Of a stretch of 58,081 nucleotides of DNA, positions 17,705 to 28,650 are shown in pieces. The stretch spans positions 1 through 58,081 of the forward strand of contig CACWNR010000010.1 of the NCBI GenBank assembly GCA_902762355.1, given 5' to 3'. The stretch is from an uncultured Bacteroidales bacterium. GTDB lineage: Bacteria; Bacteroidota; Bacteroidia; Bacteroidales; Paludibacteraceae. Within the stretch, counting starts at the first letter, position 1. Every line of letters starts with the position of its first letter. The notes beneath the pieces were generated by a model. The model saw only the letters and a list, made by a program, of their open reading frames with translations. It was not told the origin of the DNA and ran no database searches. The translations under genes and the position numbers were made by a program.

Positions 17705-18745
17705 CTACATCTCCCAACTCTCCAGCGTACCGGTCAGTTCATCGAAGGTCTTTGCCTTCGCTTTTTCTCTAACCTCTGCTATCTGTGCGTTCACCGCAAC
17801 GTCGTAAGTCTCTGCCTCTACATTACGAATCACACCCAGGGCGATCGGAAGGTTGTCCTCCACTTCTGCGTTGACATTCTCGATGCGGTTTTGACCCATC
17901 AGCGCTAACATACGATGGAGCGTCGTGTCCGCTTGATGAGCGTCATGCACGAGCACACGCGGGTCATCTGCCGGTACGACAATCATCTTCGGCACAAAAG
18001 TAACAGGGTCGATTTCCACCGCCAAGCCTTTGTCTTTATCCTTACCGAAGATCATCTTCTCACCATGCTTGAGGATGATACTGTGCTCTGCGCGCTGCTC
18101 ACGGTCAGCGATCCATGCATGCGTGCCGTTATTGAAGATCACGCAGTTCACAAGGCACTCCACAATCGAGCAGCCCTTATGCTGCTGTGCTGCTACGAGA
18201 CAATCTACCGTCGTCGGCATATCTACATCCAGCGTGCGGGCGAAGAACGTACCGCGGGCGCCGAGCACGAGTTGCGCCGGAATGAACGGACGCTCCACCG
18301 TACCGAACGGACTCGATTTGCTCACAAAGCCCTTCGGGCTTGTCGGGCTGTACTGACCCTTCGTCAGACCATATATGCGGTTGTTGAACACGCATACATT
18401 AAGGTCTACATTACGACGTATCTCATGGATAAAATGGTTACCTCCGATAGCAAAACAATCGCCGTCACCGGACATCTGCCAAACGGTCAGTTCCGGATGA
18501 CTGGTCTTCACACCCGTTGCTACAGCGCCACCACGACCATGGATCGTGTTGAAACCGTAAGTATTCAGATAGTGCGGCATACGACTCGAACAACCTATAC
18601 CCGATATCACTGCCACCTCATGTGTCGGGATGCCAATCTGCGCCATCGCTTTTTGCAGCGCCATGCATATCGCATGATCACCACAACCCGGGCAGAAACG
18701 TACGTATTGATCTGATTTAAATTGACTTGCTTCCATACTTATCAT
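17705..18745 (-). CDS. korB: 2-oxoacid:ferredoxin oxidoreductase, beta subunit
   Basis: TPP-binding subunit of a KorAB-type enzyme that oxidatively decarboxylates a 2-oxoacid (2-oxoglutarate is the usual substrate for this pair) to acyl-CoA with reduction of ferredoxin. 346 residues. FCPGCGDH near the N-terminus, SGIGCSSRMPHY, and the TPP/Mg motif GDGDCFAIGGNH...VFNN. The start may be the ATG at 18745 (4-bp ATGA overlap with korA) or the ATG three codons later (18736). No [4Fe-4S] ferredoxin subunit is adjacent. Confidence 0.92.
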   Translation of the reverse strand: MISMEASQFKSDQYVRFCPGCGDHAICMALQKAMAQIGIPTHEVAVISGIGCSSRMPHYLNTYGFNTIHGRGGAVATGVKTSHPELTVWQMSGDGDCFAIGGNHFIHEIRRNVDLNVCVFNNRIYGLTKGQYSPTSPKGFVSKSSPFGTVERPFIPAQLVLGARGTFFARTLDVDMPTTVDCLVAAQQHKGCSIVECLVNCVIFNNGTHAWIADREQRAEHSIILKHGEKMIFGKDKDKGLAVEIDPVTFVPKMIVVPADDPRVLVHDAHQADTTLHRMLALMGQNRIENVNAEVEDNLPIALGVIRNVEAETYDVAVNAQIAEVREKAKAKTFDELTGTLESWEM

Positions 18746-20544
18746 CCTTTCACATAATTAACGATGCGTTCAACCGCAAAGGGCTGACCCGTTATCTCAT
18801 TATACTGCTCCATCTTGATATCCGGGAACTGCGCACGCAGATACGCGGCAAACTGCCCTGTGTTGAGTTCGCATACGATAATGCGCTTGTATTGACTCAA
18901 CACCTCACGCGTGTTCTTCGGCAACGGGCAGATATAATTGAACTGTGCGAGCGCACAATTCAGTTCATCGGCCGCCGCATGGAGATGACCCTCCGTACTA
19001 CCCCATCCAACGAGCAACGTGTCGCTGGCAGCATTGCACTGCACTTTCAGTTCAGGGATCCGATCGGCTATCTGCTCTATCTTATGCAGACGTGCTTTGA
19101 CCATCACTTCGTGGTTCTCCGGATTCGTCGAGATCGTACCGCGTTGGGCATCACGCTCCAGACCAATGTTACGGTGCTCGTAACCTTCCATGCCCGGGTA
19201 TGCCCAATAGCGTACGCCACGCTCGTCACGCAGCGCAGGGTTAAACTTACCTTTCAGTTCTTCGGGCACGCTCTGCGGTTTAATTGCCGGCAGTTCTGCC
19301 AGTTTCGGGATACGCCATAACGCCGTTCCGTTTGCCAGATAGGTATCGGTCATCAGTATCACCGGTGTCATGTTCTCCAATGCGATCTTACATGCCTCGT
19401 ACGCGAAATCGAAGCAGTTGGCGCTACTCGAAGCCGCCAATACCACCGCCGGACACTCGCCGTTACGGCCGTAGAGCGCTTGCAGTAAGTCCGTCTGCTC
19501 GGTTTTGGTCGGCAGACCGGTTGAAGGACCACCACGTTGAACGTCCACCACTACGAGCGGTAACTCGGCCATAACAGCCAGACCGATCGCTTCGGACTTG
19601 AGGCTCAAACCAGGTCCACTGGTCGTTGTACAAGCCAGATCACCGGCAAATGCCGCACCGATAGCTGTACATACACCGGCTATCTCGTCCTCCGCCTGAA
19701 TGGCCATGACGTTCATGTCTTTGCGGGCTGCGAGTTCGTGCAGGATATCCGTCGCGGGCGTGATAGGATATGAACCTAAGAACAGGTGTTTACCGGCTTT
19801 CTCTGCCGCGGCAATCAGTCCCCACGCCGTCGCTTTATTACCGGCGATAGACGTATAACGGCCATGCGCTTCGTTCGACTGACTATCCAGATGGATCTGC
19901 GTAATATTGAGCGCCAGGTTCTGACCGTAGTTATAACCATCGACCATCACCTTTGTGTTCGGGGCGATAAGCGCAGGTTTCTTCTTGAACTTATCCTCCA
20001 GCAGGTGGATCGCTTTCTCCATCGGTTCATCAAAGAGCCAGTAGATCAGTCCCAGCGCGAACATATTCCGGCATTTGAGAACGGACTTATTGTCCATCTC
20101 GCTGTCCTTCAATGCCTCTTTGGTGAGTGTTGTCAGTGCCACCGGCACAATCTGAACCGTCTCGGGAATACCTAATTCCGTAAAGGGGTTATCCGTCTTG
20201 TACAGCGCTTTCTCCAGATCTTTGTCCGTCATACTGTCTGTATCAACAATGATGATGGCATGCTCATGGAAATGCTTGCTCTGCGCACTCACTTTCAGCG
20301 CCGCCGCATTCATTGCCACGATCACATCGGCCTTATCGCCCGGCGTATAAACACCACTACCTAACTGAACCTGAAAACCACTCACACCGCCGATCGTTCC
20401 CTGCGGTGCTCTGATCTCTGCCGGGAAATCCGGCAACGTGGAGATCTCATGCCCCAACTCCGCACCTAATTGGGCAAACATGTTACCCGTCAGTTGCATT
20501 CCGTCGCCGGAGTCTCCACAAAATCGAACTACAATTTTCTTCAC
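18742..20544 (-). CDS. korA: 2-oxoacid:ferredoxin oxidoreductase, fused gamma-alpha subunit
   Basis: 600-residue fusion: gamma domain about 1-190 (IVVRFCGDSGDGMQLTGNMFA, PDFPAEIRAPQGT) followed by the alpha domain (YPITPATDILHELA, QAEDEIAGVCTAIGAAFAGDLACTTTSGPGLSLKSEA, GGPSTGLPTKTEQTDL). This is the normal fused architecture for Bacteroidetes KorA. Its own promoter lies in the shared region with lepA. Oxygen-sensitive enzyme, consistent with an anaerobe. Confidence 0.93.
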   Translation of the reverse strand: MKKIVVRFCGDSGDGMQLTGNMFAQLGAELGHEISTLPDFPAEIRAPQGTIGGVSGFQVQLGSGVYTPGDKADVIVAMNAAALKVSAQSKHFHEHAIIIVDTDSMTDKDLEKALYKTDNPFTELGIPETVQIVPVALTTLTKEALKDSEMDNKSVLKCRNMFALGLIYWLFDEPMEKAIHLLEDKFKKKPALIAPNTKVMVDGYNYGQNLALNITQIHLDSQSNEAHGRYTSIAGNKATAWGLIAAAEKAGKHLFLGSYPITPATDILHELAARKDMNVMAIQAEDEIAGVCTAIGAAFAGDLACTTTSGPGLSLKSEAIGLAVMAELPLVVVDVQRGGPSTGLPTKTEQTDLLQALYGRNGECPAVVLAASSSANCFDFAYEACKIALENMTPVILMTDTYLANGTALWRIPKLAELPAIKPQSVPEELKGKFNPALRDERGVRYWAYPGMEGYEHRNIGLERDAQRGTISTNPENHEVMVKARLHKIEQIADRIPELKVQCNAASDTLLVGWGSTEGHLHAAADELNCALAQFNYICPLPKNTREVLSQYKRIIVCELNTGQFAAYLRAQFPDIKMEQYNEITGQPFAVERIVNYVKG

Positions 20545-20570
20545 GATATAAATAATTGTTAAATTTTGTG

Positions 20571-20602
20571 CAAAATTACAAAAAAATTTTTATATGTGCA
20601 AA
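20571..20602 (-). promoter_or_regulatory. korA promoter (half of a divergent cassette)
   Basis: Minus strand: TTTG (20602-20599), 20-bp spacer, TAATTTTG (20578-20571); extended -33 reads TTTGCACATAT. The same 48-bp block, 20571-20618, carries the lepA promoter on the other strand and is nearly identical to the murC/PagL block at 30011-30058. Confidence 0.75.
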
Positions 20603-20618
20603 AAAAGTTGTAACTTTG
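20587..20618 (+). promoter_or_regulatory. lepA promoter
   Basis: TAACTTTG at 20611-20618 with a weak -33 (TTTT at 20587-20590) at the same 20-bp spacing. The ATG of lepA lies only 9 bp after the -7 box, implying a very short leader. Confidence 0.6.
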
Positions 20619-20627
20619 TGCCCGATT

Positions 20628-22402
<1,775 letters not shown>

Positions 22403-22403
<1 letters not shown>

Positions 22404-22437
22404 GTAACCAATGACAAATTACAAATAACAAATTTTT
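22403..22437. repeat. Heptamer tract (AATTACA type) between lepA and antiporter gene
   Basis: Five 7-bp units from 22403 to 22437; the central ones are AATGACA, AATTACA and AATAACA. The tract occupies most of the 39-bp gap between the lepA stop and the next ATG. Confidence 0.7.
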
Positions 22438-22442
22438 TTATT

Positions 22443-23744
22443 ATGCTTGAGCATTTAATTCCGGCGTGGATGTTAATCCCGTTTGTGGTGATGCTACTGT
22501 GCATCGCCGTGCTGCCGCTCATTCCGCATGTAGGCGAGTGGTGGGAGCATAATCTGCACAAGTTGTATGTATCTCTGTTGCTCGGTACGCCAGTAGGCAT
22601 CTGGCTCTGTCTCAACGGCATGAGCCACGAGTTGGTGCATCAGATGATCTACGACTACGTGCCGTTCATCTTGCTGCTGATGGCCTTGTTTGTGACCACC
22701 GGCGGTATCTGTATCCGCGGAGACCTGAAGGCAACTCCGACCACCAACACCATCATCTTGGCTATCGGCTGGGTGTTAGCGTCGTTTATGGGAACGACGG
22801 GTGCGGCCATGTTGCTGATCCGTCTGCTCTTGGCTACCATCCAGCAACGTAAGTACCGCGTACACACGGTGCTGTTCTTCATCGCTATCGTGGCTAACTG
22901 CGGTGGTTTGCTTTCACCGCTCGGTGATCCTCCTTTGTTCCTGTTGTTCCAGAAAGGTACGCCGTTCATGTGGTGGATGCAGAACATGCTGCCGGAATGG
23001 GCGGTTACGGGCATTTTGCTGCTGGCTATCTATTTCGTAATCGACACCTATTTCTACAAGAAAGAGCCGATTGAGCACCTGATGGCGGATGTGCGCGAAG
23101 CGAAAAAACTGACGGCTACGGGTCTCATCAACATCTTCTGGCTGCTGTGCGTAATCATGAGCACGATGTTCATCAACTCGACTTATATCCCCGCAATGGG
23201 TGAGCATGACGCACCGTGGTTCCTGAAACTGCTGCGCGAGTGGGCCTTCATCCTCATCATCCTCGGCTCGTGGGTTACGACGAAGAAAGAGGTACGGGTC
23301 AACAACAACTACTCCTGGACTCCGATCATGGAGGTAGCTTGCGTCTTCCTCGGCATCTTCGCTACGATGACTCCGGCTCTCATGTTCCTGCAGCAGAACC
23401 CGCTGCCGATTCATGCTCCCTGGCAGTTCGTCTATTGCACCGGTGCTCTCTCGGCGTTCCTCGATAACGCGCCTACGGCCATGGTCTTCCATGCTACCGC
23501 TACTACCCTTCCTGCCGGAATGGATGCTGTAGCAGGCATCGCTCCGGAGTTCATGAAAGCAATCTCGATGGGTGCTGTCTTCTTTGGCGCACTGACTTAT
23601 ATCGGCAACGGACCTAACTTCATGGTGAAGTCGATCGCCGAACAAGAAGGTATCGACATGCCGTCGTTCTTCGGCTACATGATTAAGTTCAGCTTAATCA
23701 TCCTGTTGCCGGTTTATATCATCGTTCAACTCCTCTTTATCTAA
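22443..23744 (+). CDS. Sodium:proton antiporter / CitMHS-like transporter
   Basis: 433-residue inner-membrane protein with about eleven hydrophobic helices. Ion-transporter-superfamily signatures: VANCGGLLSPLGDPPLFLLF and a pseudo-symmetric second half with LSAFLDNAPTAMVF and GNGPNFMVKSIAEQEGI. These are typical of NhaD/ArsB/CitMHS-type carriers; Bacteroidetes members are usually annotated as sodium:proton antiporters. Substrate is not provable from sequence. The stop (TAA) abuts the dedA ATG directly, so the two are probably co-translated. Confidence 0.82.
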   Translation: MLEHLIPAWMLIPFVVMLLCIAVLPLIPHVGEWWEHNLHKLYVSLLLGTPVGIWLCLNGMSHELVHQMIYDYVPFILLLMALFVTTGGICIRGDLKATPTTNTIILAIGWVLASFMGTTGAAMLLIRLLLATIQQRKYRVHTVLFFIAIVANCGGLLSPLGDPPLFLLFQKGTPFMWWMQNMLPEWAVTGILLLAIYFVIDTYFYKKEPIEHLMADVREAKKLTATGLINIFWLLCVIMSTMFINSTYIPAMGEHDAPWFLKLLREWAFILIILGSWVTTKKEVRVNNNYSWTPIMEVACVFLGIFATMTPALMFLQQNPLPIHAPWQFVYCTGALSAFLDNAPTAMVFHATATTLPAGMDAVAGIAPEFMKAISMGAVFFGALTYIGNGPNFMVKSIAEQEGIDMPSFFGYMIKFSLIILLPVYIIVQLLFI

Positions 23745-24398
23745 ATGAGTCTGATTGACAATATCATTACGTGGTACTCGGCGCATATGAACTATGCGTC
23801 GATTACTGCGTTGATGGCGGTAGAGAGTTCGTTCATTCCCTTCCCGAGCGAGGTAGTTATCCCGCCTGCTGCCTTCGTAGCCGGTCAACCGGAGAGTGTG
23901 CTGTGCGCCACGGGTAACTATACGCTGGACGTGCTCATCATCGTGCTTTTCGGTACACTCGGCGCGATGATTGGTGCTATCATCAACTACGGCCTCTCCG
24001 TTTGGCTCGGACGTATCATCATCTATAAGTTCGCCGACAGCAAACTCGGACATCTGTGTCTGCTCTCGAGCGAGAAGATCCAGAAAGCGGAGGAGTATTT
24101 TCGCGAGAAAGGCAATGTATCGACGTTCATCGGCCGTTTCATTCCGGGTATCCGTCAGTTGATATCCATTCCGGCGGGACTGAGCCGCATGCATTTCGGT
24201 GCTTTCCTCTGGTGGACGTTCTTAGGTGCGTTCATCTGGAACTGCATTCTCGCTGCCATCGGCTACGTAGCTGCCGGACAGATGGATCGTATAAAAGAAT
24301 ATAGCCACGAATTATCCGTAGCTATACTCATTCTGTTTGGAGCCGTTGTGCTCTACTTCGCTATCAAGAAAATTATTTCTTTAACCAAGCGCCAATAA
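23745..24398 (+). CDS. DedA family membrane protein
   Basis: 217 residues with the DedA (SNARE-associated/VTT) pattern: MAVESSFIPFPSEVVIPPAAFVAG near the N-terminus with the functional acidic residue E in VESS, and GRFIPGIRQLISIPAGLSRM in the middle. DedA proteins are needed for envelope integrity and lipid-carrier (undecaprenyl phosphate) recycling in several bacteria. The 3' end overlaps the convergent Wzz-like gene by 26 bp. Confidence 0.9.
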   Translation: MSLIDNIITWYSAHMNYASITALMAVESSFIPFPSEVVIPPAAFVAGQPESVLCATGNYTLDVLIIVLFGTLGAMIGAIINYGLSVWLGRIIIYKFADSKLGHLCLLSSEKIQKAEEYFREKGNVSTFIGRFIPGIRQLISIPAGLSRMHFGAFLWWTFLGAFIWNCILAAIGYVAAGQMDRIKEYSHELSVAILILFGAVVLYFAIKKIISLTKRQ

Positions 24399-25323
24399 GT
24401 TTGCGCTTATCGATGATCTCGGCGATCACACAACCGCCTATCCATCCGAGAAGGAAGAAGATCACCAGACATTTACCGCGACTGTTCACCGGTTTGGGGT
24501 TAACCGCAAAATGGTTCTCCAGTACAACGGGAGCAGTCGCTAATTGCATGCGATAGTCCACCTGTTGCGTGTGGTGCTGCTGCTCGTAGATCTTATCCAG
24601 GAAGATATGAATCTTACGCTCGCCGTAGAAATTGACACCGTTGCCTACGTACGCATTGGGGTTCTGACCGGAGGGCGTATAGTAGTAATAATGACTGGTG
24701 AGGCTGTCGAGCTTAATCGCCTGACGATGGTTAAACGCCACCTCATCGCGCAGGTTCTCCACATAAGCAACATAGGACTGCTGCATCGCCGGATCCATAT
24801 TGAGTGTGACCATCAACGCGTGCTCGATCTCAGGCACCAGATGCATGTCGCGCGACTTAATGCGGAACTCCAGACAGAGACGGTCTTTCATCTGCACTTT
24901 GACGGTATCCGTAGGATTCGACTTGCGCTTAAAATCAATATAGTCCGCCGTGTTATCATGCAGACAATCGATGACGCGGTAGGTATCAAAAGCCCATGCC
25001 TTGCGGTCGGTTAGATACGGCGCTATAGGAGCCTCCGGCGGCAAGAGTCGGTTCGTACGCATAGCGGCATACGCCTGCTCGAACTGCGGAATAGTGGGGC
25101 CATTGAGCAGCGCAACGGCATCGATCTTGTACGTCAGATTGTCATGACGCGTGTAGTACAGCGCAGCGGCGATAGCCAAGGCTACTAACGTCAGCACGAT
25201 CCACCAATAGCGGTAAGTAAGGCGAATCATTCGCTCCAACAAGTGCCAGCAAGCGACACAACAACGACCTATCGCGCGGCCACATGCCACACAGAGGTCA
25301 ATGAAATTCATCTCTTTTTCCAT
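24373..25323 (-). CDS. Wzz-like (chain-length determinant topology) membrane protein
   Basis: 316 residues with one N-terminal membrane helix (about 38-58), a large extracytoplasmic region (60-280) with helical segments, and a second membrane helix near the C-terminus (about 285-305, IFFLLGWIGGCVIAEIIDKRK). This two-helix topology matches polysaccharide co-polymerase (Wzz) proteins, but no decisive sequence motif is present. Cys-rich N-terminal cytoplasmic stretch (VACGRAIGRCCVAC) is notable. It begins 3 bp after the ftsZ stop, so it is probably in the division operon. It may start at M1 or M5. Confidence 0.65.
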   Translation of the reverse strand: MEKEMNFIDLCVACGRAIGRCCVACWHLLERMIRLTYRYWWIVLTLVALAIAAALYYTRHDNLTYKIDAVALLNGPTIPQFEQAYAAMRTNRLLPPEAPIAPYLTDRKAWAFDTYRVIDCLHDNTADYIDFKRKSNPTDTVKVQMKDRLCLEFRIKSRDMHLVPEIEHALMVTLNMDPAMQQSYVAYVENLRDEVAFNHRQAIKLDSLTSHYYYYTPSGQNPNAYVGNGVNFYGERKIHIFLDKIYEQQHHTQQVDYRMQLATAPVVLENHFAVNPKPVNSRGKCLVIFFLLGWIGGCVIAEIIDKRKLIGAWLKK

Positions 25324-25326
25324 ATT

Positions 25327-26577
25327 TTATTTTCTTCTAATCCATCCGAAGGGACGGTGGTTTTCTTCTTTCGGTTCTTCTACCTTGGCCTCGTCCTCCA
25401 CGGTGATGACTACGTCATCAGCCGACGTGGAAGCAGCACGTTCACGCGGCTGTTGGGGTTGATCCAGCCCCTCGGCAAAGAGCGTCTCACTCAGGTCAAT
25501 GAGTTGGGCTTTCTCATCCTCCAAAGGTTTCGGCGTCTGCGGAGGATAATTATCCTCGATAGCCTCCGAGATGGTCTTCTTGCCCTCTGCTTCATCCTCC
25601 GAAGGCAGACCATCTACTTTATAACCCGTCGCGATGACTGTCACACGTACTTCTTCGCCCAGAGACTCATCGATCGATGCACCCCATTGCACCTCGATAT
25701 CATCGCCTACTTCCTGTACGAAATCATTGATCTGGTCGATCTCCTCCATGACGATGGCGTGCTCGGTGGAGCAGTAGAACTGCAGCAATATACGCTCGGC
25801 GCCATGTACGTCGTTGGTATTCACAAGCGGTGAGTTGAGTGCGTCATTGATGGCATTCGTGATACGTTTATCTCCGGAAGCGCGGCCAATGTTCATGATC
25901 GCTACACCACCCTTACGGAGCGTGTTACGCACGTCGGCAAAGTCCGTATTGATATAACCCGGTACGGTGATGATCTCCGCGATCGCCTTGGCTGCGTTGG
26001 CTACGACGTCATCGGACTTCGAGAACGCATTGAGCAGATTGAGTTCGGGATAGATCTGTTTGAGTTTCTCGTTATTGATGATGAGCAGTGCATCGACATG
26101 TTTGGCCAAACGTGCCACACCGGTCATCGCTTTCTCGATCTTCTTCTTGCCCTCGAAAGCAAACGGAATCGTGACGATACCTACGGTAAGGATACCCATT
26201 TCCTGTGCCACTTCGGCTACGACGGACGATGCGCCTGTACCGGTACCACCACCCATACCGGCGGTGATAAACAGCATCTGCGTGCCGTCATTGAGTGCCT
26301 CGCGGATATGATCACGACTCTCCTCAGCGTACTGACGAGCGGTCTCCGGATCACCACCTGCTCCCAAACCGGAGCCTAACTGCAATTTACTCGGCACGGA
26401 GGACTTGATGAGCACCTGACGATCGGTATTACATACAAGGAACGTGACATCTTTCAGTCCCTGACGATGCATGTAATTGACCGCATTACAACCGCCGCCA
26501 CCGACTCCGATGACTTTGATAATGCTATCTTCCGTTAATCCTTCCAAAGGTAATGTAATGAGATCTTCCATATTCAT
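25327..26577 (-). CDS. ftsZ: Cell division protein FtsZ
   Basis: Tubulin-like GTPase forming the Z-ring. 416 residues: globular domain about 15-330 with GVGGGGCNAV and the tubulin signature GGGTGTGAS at 109-117, followed by an acidic variable linker and the C-terminal peptide RPFGWIRRK, the usual docking site for FtsA. Start ATG overlaps the ftsA stop by one base (TAATG). MNMED allows a second start two codons on. Confidence 0.97.
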   Translation of the reverse strand: MNMEDLITLPLEGLTEDSIIKVIGVGGGGCNAVNYMHRQGLKDVTFLVCNTDRQVLIKSSVPSKLQLGSGLGAGGDPETARQYAEESRDHIREALNDGTQMLFITAGMGGGTGTGASSVVAEVAQEMGILTVGIVTIPFAFEGKKKIEKAMTGVARLAKHVDALLIINNEKLKQIYPELNLLNAFSKSDDVVANAAKAIAEIITVPGYINTDFADVRNTLRKGGVAIMNIGRASGDKRITNAINDALNSPLVNTNDVHGAERILLQFYCSTEHAIVMEEIDQINDFVQEVGDDIEVQWGASIDESLGEEVRVTVIATGYKVDGLPSEDEAEGKKTISEAIEDNYPPQTPKPLEDEKAQLIDLSETLFAEGLDQPQQPRERAASTSADDVVITVEDEAKVEEPKEENHRPFGWIRRK

Positions 26578-27860
26578 TAGTTTTGATCAATAAACATATC
26601 GAGTGTGCTTTCTTTCATTTTCTCAAAGAACCCGGGTTTCTGCACCAGTTGGTCTTTGTGATTGTCGCGGTAGTCCTGTCCGAGCAAGAGCGTTCCCACC
26701 AGCGAGGTGTATTGCGGCGAGAGGTATTTGTCCTCCGTGTCGCGATGCAATAAGAGGTTGTGTGCGCCGTACTGCACATTGACGGGCGTCAGCGTCTGGA
26801 TATAATCCGCCATGCCGGCCATCATCGATCCGCCACCGGTGATATAGAGCGTCTTGATACGACTCTCCACTTTCTTGAGTTCCTCCATCAGCGGCGCGAG
26901 TATCTCGTGCAGTTTGAGCTCAATAGCTTCCGCCAACTCCTGCGCGGTAATGATCATATCGCCGCCTATCTCTGGCGCTGCAGGGATACGCAGACGGACG
27001 TTCTTCTCCACAAACGCCGGCGAGGCACAACCGTATTGTTTCTTGAGCACCTCTGCCGTGTTAAAACTCATGCCTTGCTGCTCCAGCATGCGGGTGACAT
27101 GATAACCGCCTTTAGGTACAACCTTGTTGATCAGGTACTGCCCGCCTTTATAAACCGTCAGACTCGTGGTCTGGGCACCGAGATCGAGCACTGCACAACC
27201 GTTCTGCAGCACATGATTGCCGTCGCAGGTGGCGAACGCCGACAGCAGACACTCCGGACGAACGAACGCATGTTCGATACTACGGCCGGCTTGAGAGAAC
27301 GATTTCTGTAACTGCGTGTCGATGGCCTTACGACCGTAGAACGCAATATAATGGGCTTCTACCAGCGCAGCGCGTTGTTCCGGTGAAGGTGTCTCATCCT
27401 GCTCCACTCCGTCTAACTTGAAATACGACGGAACAAGTCCCAAGACCGCCACCTCCGGGTTACGGAGTTCGATCTTCTGCTTGCACTCCAGTTCCATCTC
27501 ATCCAGCAGCGCCTGACTGATCTCTTTGCGCCGCGCCTGATCGCGCTTCGAATGCACCGCCACGATCTGCATCGACTGCCCGCCGATGGACAGGAAGGCT
27601 GTCGGCAACTCATCTACGCCTATGCGATTAGCCAGCAGTTTGAGTACCTCGGCGATGACGTAGCCCGCGTTACTGGACTGCGTGATCACGCCCTGCTCCA
27701 CACATACATTACCCATTTTCTGCGGACGCTCCTCTACGCCGATGATCTGGAACAGATCCGGCGCTATGCGCCGTGCCGCCATAGCACGTACGCTATCACT
27801 ACCCAAGTCCAATGCCACCAAAGGAAGCGAGGCTGCTGTTTGTGTTTGTTTTCTTGCCAT
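26577..27860 (-). CDS. ftsA: Cell division protein FtsA
   Basis: Actin-like protein tethering FtsZ to the membrane. 427 residues with SHS2/actin fold motifs: VALDLGSDSVRA (phosphate 1), CAVLDLGAQTTSLTVYKGG (phosphate 2) and TLYITGGGSMMAGM (adenosine). The C-terminal PGFFEKMKESTLDMFIDQN is an amphipathic membrane-targeting helix. Located between ftsQ and ftsZ in the classic order. Confidence 0.95.
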   Translation of the reverse strand: MARKQTQTAASLPLVALDLGSDSVRAMAARRIAPDLFQIIGVEERPQKMGNVCVEQGVITQSSNAGYVIAEVLKLLANRIGVDELPTAFLSIGGQSMQIVAVHSKRDQARRKEISQALLDEMELECKQKIELRNPEVAVLGLVPSYFKLDGVEQDETPSPEQRAALVEAHYIAFYGRKAIDTQLQKSFSQAGRSIEHAFVRPECLLSAFATCDGNHVLQNGCAVLDLGAQTTSLTVYKGGQYLINKVVPKGGYHVTRMLEQQGMSFNTAEVLKKQYGCASPAFVEKNVRLRIPAAPEIGGDMIITAQELAEAIELKLHEILAPLMEELKKVESRIKTLYITGGGSMMAGMADYIQTLTPVNVQYGAHNLLLHRDTEDKYLSPQYTSLVGTLLLGQDYRDNHKDQLVQKPGFFEKMKESTLDMFIDQN

Positions 27861-27877
27861 ATAATGTTAGTTAAGGA

Positions 27878-28621
27878 TTAGTTTCGTCCGATGACCTGGC
27901 CGCGAAAGCGCAAGTCTAATTCCGCATATTGTTTGGCTTGTACCTCTTCGGGACTTTTCTCGAGGAAAGTGCGTAGTTTAGCCAGTTTCTGTTCGTAACG
28001 GCTCATGTTACCCAATACCGCCCGCGGTTGGTTCTCGCCGCGCATATAGACGTACACCATCTGCGGCGATTGTACATGCACATGATGCACCCGTTCCCGC
28101 CAGTATTTGTTGTCTTGCAACCACTCGGCAAAATCCGCCAGTTGGTGCGCTGCGAACTGTGTACCTACCGCACCGGTCACCACCAGCACTTTATCCGTCA
28201 CGGCCGTGCGTACGGGCATCACCCGGCGGTCGGTATCAATGAAATAGATATCCCCCGGCATCTGGACACGCAGCAGCGGCACGCGCTGGGTCAGGCGCAC
28301 CCGTACCTCGTAACGCGGTGTGACGAAACACTCTGCCGTACGCACCATCGGATGATGCAGGATGGCCTTCTCGATGCGGTAGATGAGTCCGCGGTCTAAC
28401 GTGCGGCCTACGGGGTAGATATTCTCCGTCACCAGCAACTGATTCAACTCGTTCGGCGTCAGGTACAAACGCTCGTTCTGATCCTCAATGATATAGGTCA
28501 GCGTGCGGCAAGGCTGCTCCGTCGGGCGCATACGTACGCCCATGACCACCGCTGTGATCAGCAGCGCCGCCACAAGGCTCACACCTACACTCTTCCATAT
28601 GATACGAGCTGTGTTACTCAC
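27878..28621 (-). CDS. ftsQ: Cell division protein FtsQ/DivIB-type
   Basis: Bitopic inner-membrane division protein. 247 residues: short cytoplasmic tail, membrane helix about 10-30, then a POTRA-like periplasmic region (TLDRGLIYRIEKAILHHPMVRTAECFVTPRYEVRVRLTQRVPLLRV) and FtsQ beta domain. Identified by that pattern plus its place between murC and ftsA. The start is GTG at 28621, directly after a heptamer repeat tract, leaving no recognisable Shine-Dalgarno sequence. Confidence 0.88.
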   Translation of the reverse strand: MSNTARIIWKSVGVSLVAALLITAVVMGVRMRPTEQPCRTLTYIIEDQNERLYLTPNELNQLLVTENIYPVGRTLDRGLIYRIEKAILHHPMVRTAECFVTPRYEVRVRLTQRVPLLRVQMPGDIYFIDTDRRVMPVRTAVTDKVLVVTGAVGTQFAAHQLADFAEWLQDNKYWRERVHHVHVQSPQMVYVYMRGENQPRAVLGNMSRYEQKLAKLRTFLEKSPEEVQAKQYAELDLRFRGQVIGRN

Positions 28622-28622
28622 A

Positions 28623-28650
28623 AATCTAAAATCTTAAATCTTAAATGCTT
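28623..28650. repeat. Heptamer tract (AATCTTA type) at ftsQ/murC junction
   Basis: Units AATCTAA, AATCTTA, AATCTTA and a degenerate AATGCTT lie at 28623-28650. On the minus strand the tract encodes the last residues and stop codon of murC and then runs to the ftsQ GTG. The 26 bp at 28621-28646 are identical to 29765-29790 inside murC. Confidence 0.8.
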